Assembly (NCBI GenBank): GCA_030595925.1
Contig: JAUVLC010000081.1
Location: forward strand, 1-11,231
Source: Clostridia bacterium
GTDB taxonomy: Bacteria; CBDUZB01; JAGLHV01
Length of the DNA: 11,231 nt
Direction: 5' to 3'
The notes below the pieces were generated by a model, which saw only the letters and a program-made list of their open reading frames with translations, did not search any database and was not told where the DNA came from. Numbering within the stretch: position 1 is the stretch's first letter; every line of letters starts with the position of its first letter. Positions 6,576-11,231 of this stretch are shown piece after piece. A program made the translations under genes and the position numbers.

Positions 6576-7829
6576 ATGGATAAAATAATTATTAATGGGG
6601 GAAAAAGATTAGAAGGGACAATAAAAATAAGTGGTTCTAAAAATGCTTCTTTACCGATTTTAATGGCGACTTTATTAACTGATAAATTGTGTTCTTTTGC
6701 TTGTGTGCCTTATTTGTACGATGTAAAGACTATTATTTCTTTGCTGACACATTTAGGAAAAACAATAAAAAGAGAGGATGATCGGGTTTGGGTATCTTCT
6801 TCAGGGAATATTTGTCTGGAAGCACCGTATGATTTAGTCTGTAAAATGAGAGCATCTGTTTTAGTAATGGGGCCGCTTTTAGCCCGTTATGGAAAAGTCA
6901 AGGTTTCTTTGCCCGGGGGGTGTGCTATAGGATCCCGGCCGATAAACTTACATTTGGACGGTTTTAAAAAATTAGGTGCAGAAATAAGTATTCGTAAAGG
7001 GTTTATTCATTTATCGGCTAAAAGAGGACTTAAAGGAGAAAAAATATTTTTGGATTTTCCCAGTGTTGGGGCAACGGAAAATTTAATGATGGCTGCTGTT
7101 TTGGCTAAAGGAAGTACCGTTTTAGAAAATGTAGCCTGTGAACCGGAAATTGTAGATTTAGCTTCTTTTTTAAACAAAATGGGGGCGAGAATTTTTAATG
7201 CAGGAACAAATATTATAGAAATTCATGGGGTAAAAGAGTTAAAAGGAGCTGAGCATTCGGTAATTCCCGATAGAATTGAAACCGGTACATATTTGCTTGC
7301 AGTAGCACTTACGCGGGGGAAGGCAAAGATATTAAATGTAAATCTTACACATTTAGAGATAGTGATAGCAAAGATGAAGGAAGCGGGGGTAGAAATAAGA
7401 TTTGATGATAGTACAATGGAAGTAAGTGCGTCTGAAAACTTGAAGCCGGTGGATATTAATACATCCCCTTATCCGGGTTTTCCTACGGATATGCAGGCAC
7501 AGTGGATGGCTTTTATGAGTGTCATCCCGGGTGAAAGTATTATTTATGAAACGGTTTTTGAGAATAGGTTTATGCATGTAGCGGAATTGCAACGCATGGG
7601 TGCTAATATTAGAGTTAAAGGGGATTTAGCGGTAATTAATGGGGTAGATAAATTAAGCGGGGTTCCGGTGAAAGCTACTGACTTACGTGCTTCGGCCGCT
7701 CTGGTTTTAGCCGGGTTGGTTGCCGAGGGAGAAACATCTATTGCTGATATTTACCATTTGGACAGGGGATATGAATCAATAGAAAAAAAATTGGGGCAAT
7801 TAGGTGCGGAAATAAGGAGAGAGAGTTAA
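6576..7829 (+). CDS. murA: UDP-N-acetylglucosamine 1-carboxyvinyltransferase
   Basis: MurA adds enolpyruvate from PEP to UDP-GlcNAc, the first committed cytoplasmic step of peptidoglycan synthesis. The 417-residue length is typical. Key residues are visible: Lys22-Asn23 in GSKNASLPIL, the RASVLVMGPLLARYG stretch (92-106), Cys116 in SLPGGCAIGSRP (the catalytic-loop cysteine alkylated by fosfomycin), Arg121, Asp305 in PGFPTDMQAQ, ENRFMHVAELQRMGA (329-343), and Arg397 in LDRGYES. The active site therefore looks intact and fosfomycin-sensitive in type. It starts 7 nt after the prmC stop. The best Shine-Dalgarno (AGGAAG, 6557-6562) is 13 nt away, so initiation may rely on read-on from prmC. No terminator follows; a repeat begins 6 nt after the stop. 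Confidence 0.97.
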   Translation: MDKIIINGGKRLEGTIKISGSKNASLPILMATLLTDKLCSFACVPYLYDVKTIISLLTHLGKTIKREDDRVWVSSSGNICLEAPYDLVCKMRASVLVMGPLLARYGKVKVSLPGGCAIGSRPINLHLDGFKKLGAEISIRKGFIHLSAKRGLKGEKIFLDFPSVGATENLMMAAVLAKGSTVLENVACEPEIVDLASFLNKMGARIFNAGTNIIEIHGVKELKGAEHSVIPDRIETGTYLLAVALTRGKAKILNVNLTHLEIVIAKMKEAGVEIRFDDSTMEVSASENLKPVDINTSPYPGFPTDMQAQWMAFMSVIPGESIIYETVFENRFMHVAELQRMGANIRVKGDLAVINGVDKLSGVPVKATDLRASAALVLAGLVAEGETSIADIYHLDRGYESIEKKLGQLGAEIRRES

Positions 7830-7835
7830 AAGACA

Positions 7836-7873
7836 AAAGACAGTCCATCGTCCACAGTCGATAGTCCATAGAT
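7836..7873 (+). repeat. 38-nt direct repeat, copy 1 (after murA)
   Basis: This element is built from GTCCA units (AGTCCATCG, TCCACAGTCGATAG, TCCATAGAT). It matches 10956-10993 at 37 of 38 positions in the same orientation, with the single difference at 7849. It begins 6 nt after the murA stop. It is not coding in any plausible frame and has no terminator-like hairpin. Function unknown. Confidence 0.85.
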
Positions 7874-7887
7874 AAAAAAGAAACGAA

Positions 7888-7912
7888 AGTCCATGGTCGA
7901 CAGTCCATAGAT
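7888..7912 (+). repeat. Partial third copy of the GTCCA-type repeat
   Basis: AGTCCATGG, then TCGACAG, then TCCATAGAT repeats the ends of the 38-nt element 15 nt downstream of it, with a shorter middle. CCATGG and GTCGAC inside it are short palindromes. It is best read as a degenerate tandem copy. Confidence 0.65.
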
Positions 7913-7927
7913 AACGGACAAAAGGAA

Positions 7928-7983
7928 AATACTAAATACTAAATTCGAAATACTAAACAAATTCAAAATACAAAATTCAAAAC
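7928..7983 (+). repeat. ATACTAAA / AATTCAAAA degenerate repeat block
   Basis: ATACTAA occurs three times and AATTC three times within 56 nt, giving a pattern of near-repeats with period roughly 7-13. Read on the other strand it is a TTTAGTATTT/GAATTTTG string. Similar strings occur between genes in some uncultured bacteria as I remember them, but I cannot confirm this here. No coding or RNA signature is visible. Confidence 0.6.
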
Positions 7984-8090
7984 AAAGACAACAGAAAAGA
8001 CAAAAACAAAAAATAGATGACAGACAACAGATAAAAGGCAAAAAAAAGACAGGTACAAAGACTGAAACTACAGTTTACAGATGACAGATA
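7984..8090 (+). other. A-rich, T-poor spacer with GACA/ACAGA motifs
   Basis: This stretch is nearly free of T on the + strand and consists of A runs broken by GACA, ACAGA and GATA. It includes ACAGACAACA (8020-8029), also found at 11002-11011, and a 14-nt TTACAG element (8075-8088) matching 10993-11006 at 13 of 14 positions. It has no plausible gene. Reading frames on the minus strand give only Phe/Leu/Ser/Cys-rich strings, as expected for T-rich sequence. Confidence 0.55.
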
Positions 8091-8093
8091 AAA

Positions 8094-8123
8094 GATAAAG
8101 ATAAAGATAAAGATAAAGATAAA
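8094..8123 (+). repeat. (GATAAA)5 tandem hexamer
   Basis: Five perfect GATAAA units run without interruption. An imperfect GATAAAA unit precedes them at 8087-8093. The array is a candidate for copy-number variation. It lies about 190 nt upstream of the hisD start, too far to be a spacer between promoter elements and start codon. Confidence 0.85.
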
Positions 8124-8139
8124 AACAAAAGAGGAAATA

Positions 8140-8160
8140 TCCGCCTTACTAACTGGCGGA
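8140..8160 (+). repeat. TCCGCC/GGCGGA hairpin
   Basis: TCCGCC (8140-8145) pairs with GGCGGA (8155-8160) across a 9-nt loop. A hairpin with the same CCGCC/GGCGG stem and also a 9-nt loop occurs at 11092-11110. No T tract follows, so it is not an intrinsic terminator. It appears to be another dispersed palindromic unit. Confidence 0.6.
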
Positions 8161-8201
8161 CTGTCGCTCTGCTCCAGCAAAATAAATACTATAACAGTTA
8201 T

Positions 8202-8233
8202 TCCCCCATTGAAAAAGTGGGTTAGGGGGATTT
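8202..8233 (-). repeat. C/G-tract palindromic repeat, copy 2 (inverted)
   Basis: The reverse complement of this stretch matches 1-32 at 29 of 32 positions. The stem is weakened by the changes (the G5 tract now faces CCCAC), but the overall C-tract, T5, G-tract layout is kept. It lies 83 nt upstream of the hisD start. Confidence 0.75.
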
Positions 8234-8316
8234 AGACAAAAGACTATGAATGGCTCGTGGCAAAAGACAAAAACAAAGATAAAGACAAAAAAATAAAATT
8301 TAAAGAGTGTTTTTTT

Positions 8317-9591
8317 ATGAACAAGGTAGAAAAACAAGTTCAAAAAATTATTGAAGAGGTAAAAATAAAAGGAGACAAAGCAATTTGTTTTTACACTCAA
8401 AAATTTGATAAGGTAAAATTGCGTCCGGAAATGTTATTAGTGAAAAAGAAGGAAATTGAGGATGCTTATAAACAGGTTGATGAAGACCTTATCACAGTAT
8501 TGAAAAAAGCCAGGTTGAACATTGAAAAATTTCATAAAAGGCAAAGAATAAAAAGTTGGTACAACAGTGAAAAAGGAATTCTTTTAGGGGATATCTGGCA
8601 ACCATTGGAAAAAGTAGGGGTATATATTCCCGGGGGAAAATATGCTTATCCCTCATGTGTGTTAATGAATGTTTTACCGGCGAAGGTTGCCGGTGTTTCT
8701 CAGGTAATTATGGTTTCTCCTCCGGGCAATTTAACTCCGGCGGTGTTGGTTGCCGCAGATATTTGTGGTGTAGACCGGATTTATCGGGTTGGTGGGGTTC
8801 CGGCGGTTGCTGCCCTTGCTTATGGTACGGATACTTTACCTCGGGTAGATAAAATTGTAGGCCCGGGAAATATTTATGTAACCTGTGCTAAAAAAATGCT
8901 TTTTGGCGAAGTGGGAATTGATATGTTAGCCGGGCCCAGCGAGATAATGATTCTTGCCGACCAATCATCAAATTGTGATTATATAATTTCAGATTTTTTA
9001 GCTCAATTGGAACATGACCGAAATGCCAAAGCAGGTTTAGTTACTACTTCTGCATATTTAATTAAAAAAGTACAAACTAAAATTGGAAAAATAAAAAATA
9101 GGTTTAATCTGAAACAAATTAATTTTTTTAAAGTAAAAGATTTAAATGAGGCAATTGAAATTATTAATCAGGAAGCCCCTGAACATTTGGAAATTTTAAC
9201 TAAGAATCCGGAAAAGATGTTGCTTAAAATAAAAAATGCAGGAGCAATCTTTTTAGGAGAATATTCCCCGGTAGCTTTGGGAGATTATTTTGCAGGTCCT
9301 TCTCATACCCTTCCTACAGGGAAGACAGCAAGGTTTTCTTCAGGGCTTTCGGTCTATGATTTTATGAAGAGAACCAGCCTTATTTTTTATAGTAAAGAAG
9401 CATTAAAAAAATGTAGCGCTGATATTCTCAAATTGGCGGAAATGGAAGGATTGAAAGAGCATATGAATTCTGTGAAGGAAAGACTTGTTGGTTCTGGGGA
9501 GGAAATTAGTTTGAAAACAAAGCAAGCAAAGGGAGGGAATGGTGAGCAAAACAAAAACAAAAAGATTGGCAGAAATAAAAAGAGTAACTAA
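8317..9591 (+). CDS. hisD: Histidinol dehydrogenase
   Basis: HisD oxidises L-histidinol to L-histidine in two NAD-dependent steps with a bound zinc. The 424-residue protein carries the signature blocks: VGVYIPGGKYAYPSCVLMN (100-118), VGPGNIYV (181-188), AGPSEI (205-210) and YFAGPSHTLPTG (324-335). By alignment from memory to the E. coli enzyme, zinc ligands are Gln230, His233, Asp323 and His382, and the catalytic pair is Glu289-His290 in APEHLE. All are present. Oddities: the N-terminus is short, with only 14 residues before VKIKGD, and about 42 residues follow His382, ending in a Lys/Asn/Gly-rich tail that overlaps hisB. An in-frame GTG at 8257 would add only repeat-derived lysine-rich sequence, so ATG 8317 with AAAGAG (8302-8307) is preferred. 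No clear promoter lies upstream. Confidence 0.95.
   Translation: MNKVEKQVQKIIEEVKIKGDKAICFYTQKFDKVKLRPEMLLVKKKEIEDAYKQVDEDLITVLKKARLNIEKFHKRQRIKSWYNSEKGILLGDIWQPLEKVGVYIPGGKYAYPSCVLMNVLPAKVAGVSQVIMVSPPGNLTPAVLVAADICGVDRIYRVGGVPAVAALAYGTDTLPRVDKIVGPGNIYVTCAKKMLFGEVGIDMLAGPSEIMILADQSSNCDYIISDFLAQLEHDRNAKAGLVTTSAYLIKKVQTKIGKIKNRFNLKQINFFKVKDLNEAIEIINQEAPEHLEILTKNPEKMLLKIKNAGAIFLGEYSPVALGDYFAGPSHTLPTGKTARFSSGLSVYDFMKRTSLIFYSKEALKKCSADILKLAEMEGLKEHMNSVKERLVGSGEEISLKTKQAKGGNGEQNKNKKIGRNKKSN
9531..9537 (+). promoter_or_regulatory. Shine-Dalgarno of hisB inside hisD
   Basis: GGGAGGG lies within the hisD tail. Its GGAGG core is 2 nt from ATG 9539 but 5 nt from GTG 9542, in the same frame. The usual spacing favours GTG, though ATG cannot be excluded. 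The choice changes the protein by one residue. Confidence 0.55.
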
Positions 9592-10162
9592 AGAAACCCG
9601 GATAAATTTAATTTTGAATCTGGATGGGGAAGGAAAATACAGGATAAAGACACCTGTACCCTTTTTCAATCATATGTTGGAATTGTTCACTAAACATGGT
9701 TTGTTTGATTTACAGATTAAGGCATTTGGTGATACTGAAGTGGATGACCATCATACGGTAGAAGATATTGGGATAGCGTTGGGAGAGTCGTTATTAAAAG
9801 CGTTGGGAGGCAAAAAAGGGATTGAGCGTTTTGCTTCCTCTTTTGTACCGATGGATGAGGTTTTGGTTCAGGTGGTGATAGATATTAGCGGAAGGCCGGG
9901 ATGTGAAATAGATTGTTTGAGAGATTTTTATAAAGCAGAAGATATACAAATTATTAAATTCGATCCTCAATTAATAGAGGAATTTTTTAAAGCTTTTTGT
10001 GTTAATGCGAGGATTACTTTGCATATTAGAATAATCAGGTCAGGGAATAATATGCATCATTTAATTGAGGCTATATTTAAAGCTTTTGGCCGGTCATTGT
10101 CTAAAGCGGTTGCCTCTAATCCTAAAATAAAAGGAATTCCTTCGACAAAAGGGAAGCTTTAA
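9542..10162 (+). CDS. hisB: Imidazoleglycerol-phosphate dehydratase
   Basis: This enzyme dehydrates imidazole glycerol phosphate to imidazole acetol phosphate, using a manganese site built from paired histidines. The 206-residue chain has all family blocks: FFNHMLELFTKHG (41-53), DDHHTVEDIGIALGE (68-82), PMDEVLVQVVIDISGRP (103-119), NMHHLIEAIFKAFGRSL (170-186) and PSTKG near the end. It is the single-domain form, without the fused histidinol-phosphatase of enteric HisB. The start lies 50 nt inside the end of hisD in another frame, so the two are probably translationally coupled. ATG 9539 is the alternative start. hisA follows after 39 nt; hisH, often placed between hisB and hisA, is absent. 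Confidence 0.95.
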   Translation: MSKTKTKRLAEIKRVTKETRINLILNLDGEGKYRIKTPVPFFNHMLELFTKHGLFDLQIKAFGDTEVDDHHTVEDIGIALGESLLKALGGKKGIERFASSFVPMDEVLVQVVIDISGRPGCEIDCLRDFYKAEDIQIIKFDPQLIEEFFKAFCVNARITLHIRIIRSGNNMHHLIEAIFKAFGRSLSKAVASNPKIKGIPSTKGKL

Positions 10163-10201
10163 ATAGAAGAAATAAATTATTAAAAAAGGGGAAAAGCGTT
10201 T

Positions 10202-10948
10202 ATGCAGATTATTCCGGCAGTAGATTTGAGAAAAGGACAATGTGTTCGTTTGACTCAGGGAAAGTTGGAAAATGAAACTGTATTTTCTAAAGACCCTTGT
10301 TTCATGGCTAATCTTTGGCAGGTCAAAGGGGCAAAGCGGTTACATGTGGTGGACTTAGATGGGGCATTTACCGGTGTAATGCAAAATTTAAAGGTTATTA
10401 AAGAAATAAGAAAGAAGATTAGTATTCCGATGCAGGTAGGAGGGGGAATAAGGGATTTAAAAACAATTAAAAAAGTTTTGTCCATGGGAGTGGATAAGGT
10501 GATTTTAGGAACGGTAACAATTTCTAATCCTGATCTGGTAAAAAAAAGCGTTGCTGAATTTGGAAAAAAAATTATTGTTAGTGTCGATTCTCAGGATGGA
10601 AAAGTAGCAATTGGCGGATGGAAGGATGTAACGACTCAATCAGCTTTTTCTTTAACAGAGCAGCTAATACAGGCAGGGGTTTCAGAAATAATTTTTACTG
10701 ATGTGACTAAAGACGGAACATTGGAAGGGCCAAATATTAAGGTTATAAAAAAGATGCTGCAGAAATTAAGAGCGAATGTTTCTATAATTATTGCCGGGGG
10801 AATGGCAAAATTAGAAGATGTAAGAAAAATAAAGAAAATGGAAAACCTTGGAGTAACGGGAGTAATTATTGGAAAAGCTCTTTATACTGAAGACATAAAA
10901 ATAGAAGAGGCAATAAAGATAGCAGAGGGGAAAGAGTTTAAAAAGTAA
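10202..10948 (+). CDS. hisA: ProFAR isomerase (phosphoribosylformimino-AICAR-phosphate isomerase)
   Basis: HisA is a TIM-barrel enzyme that isomerises the aminoaldose ProFAR to the ketose PRFAR, the substrate of HisF-HisH. The 248-residue length is standard. Visible motifs are MQIIPAVDL with catalytic Asp8, LHVVDLDGAFTG (47-58), phosphate-binding VGGGIRD (79-85), Asp129 as the second catalytic residue in VSVDSQDGKV, FTDVTKDGTLEGPN (165-178), and the second phosphate loop IIAGGMAKLED (196-206), where SGG is more common. HisF is excluded by the HisA-type start and the WK after VAIGG. AAGGGG at 10186-10191 serves as ribosome site. It ends the his block; hisF does not follow within the window. 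Confidence 0.95.
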   Translation: MQIIPAVDLRKGQCVRLTQGKLENETVFSKDPCFMANLWQVKGAKRLHVVDLDGAFTGVMQNLKVIKEIRKKISIPMQVGGGIRDLKTIKKVLSMGVDKVILGTVTISNPDLVKKSVAEFGKKIIVSVDSQDGKVAIGGWKDVTTQSAFSLTEQLIQAGVSEIIFTDVTKDGTLEGPNIKVIKKMLQKLRANVSIIIAGGMAKLEDVRKIKKMENLGVTGVIIGKALYTEDIKIEEAIKIAEGKEFKK

Positions 10949-10955
10949 ATTGATT

Positions 10956-10993
10956 AAAGACAGTCCATAGTCCACAGTCGATAGTCCATAGAT
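10956..10993 (+). repeat. 38-nt direct repeat, copy 2 (after hisA)
   Basis: It matches 7836-7873 at 37 of 38 positions in the same orientation and starts 7 nt after the hisA stop. Together the copies bracket the hisD-hisB-hisA block with a period of 3,120 bp. Confidence 0.85.
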
Positions 10994-11041
10994 TACAGAT
11001 AACAGACAACAAAAGATAGACGACAGTTAAAAGACAAAAGA
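10993..11041 (+). repeat. ACAGA/GACA repeat module, second occurrence
   Basis: TTACAGATAACAGA (10993-11006) matches 8075-8088 at 13 of 14 positions, and ACAGACAACA (11002-11011) repeats 8020-8029. The rest is A-rich with GACA and GATA units and little T, like 7984-8090. The same two kinds of module therefore follow the 38-nt repeat in both spacers. Confidence 0.6.
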
Positions 11042-11050
11042 TAAAAAAAA

Positions 11051-11138
11051 TTGGGATTTTGAAGTTTGAAGTTGGGAATTTGCCTGATTGTCCGCCAATT
11101 TTTAAGGCGGTAAGTTGGAAATTGGGAGTTTGAACGGG
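11051..11138 (+). repeat. GAAGTTTGAAGTTGGGA repeat block with CCGCC/GGCGG hairpin
   Basis: Two related strings flank a hairpin: TTTTGAAGTTTGAAGTTGGG on the left and AAGTTGGAAATTGGGAGTTT on the right. The hairpin arms are CCGCC (11092-11096) and GGCGG (11106-11110) with a 9-nt loop, as at 8140-8160. It has no coding signature on the + strand; a 60-codon minus-strand frame across it is repeat-derived. Confidence 0.55.
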
Positions 11139-11231
11139 AAAAATAAAGGCAAAACATGTTTCTCTCTAGACGCATAATTTTACCCTATGGGCACGCAAAA
11201 ACAAGCTAAAAATGAAAAACTCGCGTTGCTC
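11139..11231. other. Unassigned window end
   Basis: A frame opens at ATG 11187 (MGTQKQAKNEKLALL) and stays open to the window edge, but no ribosome site precedes it and the residues do not identify a family. It may be the start of a gene cut by the window or another repeat unit. No terminator for the his block was seen here. Confidence 0.3.

Noticed and set aside
7836-8123. CRISPR array
   Set aside because: Repeats are of unequal length, not separated by constant-length unique spacers, and no cas genes are present.
8257-8316. GTG start extending HisD by 20 residues
   Set aside because: The added sequence is Lys/Asp repeat-derived and unlike the HisD N-terminus.
7830-8316. Histidine T-box, attenuator leader or riboswitch before hisD
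   Set aside because: I found no T-box core sequence, no run of His codons in a leader frame, and no terminator/antiterminator pair.
7826-8400. Overlapping minus-strand frames across the murA-hisD spacer
   Set aside because: The translations are Phe/Leu/Ser/Cys strings produced by T-rich repeats, with no family resemblance, and they overlap murA or hisD.
8655-9669. Small frames inside hisD and hisB on either strand
   Set aside because: They are alternate-frame shadows; the hisD and hisB motifs fix the true frames.
1-11231. tRNA or rRNA genes, insertion-sequence transposase, toxin-antitoxin or phage-defence genes
   Set aside because: Reading both strands showed none of the conserved motifs; all long frames are accounted for by the genes listed.

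Overview
This is an AT-rich bacterial segment in which every credible gene lies on the + strand. Bacterial identity is clear from release factor RF1, ribosomal protein L31, the peptidoglycan enzyme MurA and three histidine-biosynthesis genes. No 16S or other taxonomic marker is present. The order rpmE - DUF1385 - prfA - prmC - murA - his genes, together with spacers full of short degenerate repeats, resembles what I remember from uncultured candidate-phylum bacteria such as Omnitrophota. That placement is a low-confidence inference.

Layout. (1) 1-159: a spacer with a C/G-tract palindromic repeat. (2) 160-2564: a two-gene, translationally coupled unit encoding a membrane-anchored DUF3999-type exported protein and an alpha/beta hydrolase with an N-terminal signal or anchor. 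(3) 2582-2991: a strong extended -10 promoter driving a small roadblock/LC7 (MglB-like) protein that probably starts at GTG. (4) 3077-3481: rpmE (L31) with an unusual lysine-rich tail, closed by a clear intrinsic terminator. (5) 3524-7829: a tight run of DUF1385 (YqhQ-like), prfA (RF1), prmC (the methyltransferase that modifies the GGQ of release factors) and murA. Its gaps are 16 nt, a 4-nt overlap, and 7 nt. (6) 7830-8316: a gene-free, A-rich repeat mosaic. (7) 8317-10948: hisD, hisB and hisA, with hisB starting inside the end of hisD. (8) 10949-11231: a second repeat mosaic carrying the same modules.

How the genes fit together. prfA and prmC form a functional pair: PrmC modifies the glutamine in the GGQ motif of the release factor. 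L31 and MurA are housekeeping neighbours. HisB, HisA and HisD catalyse an intermediate dehydratase step, an early isomerase step and the last two oxidation steps of histidine synthesis. hisG, hisI/E, hisH, hisF, hisC and the phosphatase are not here and must lie elsewhere.

No clearly new multi-gene system is visible. The most interesting structure is in the spacers. A 38-nt direct repeat (37/38 identical) lies 6 nt after the murA stop and again 7 nt after the hisA stop, so it brackets the his block. It sits among several other repeat types. A separate palindromic repeat occurs at 1-32 and, inverted, at 8202-8233.
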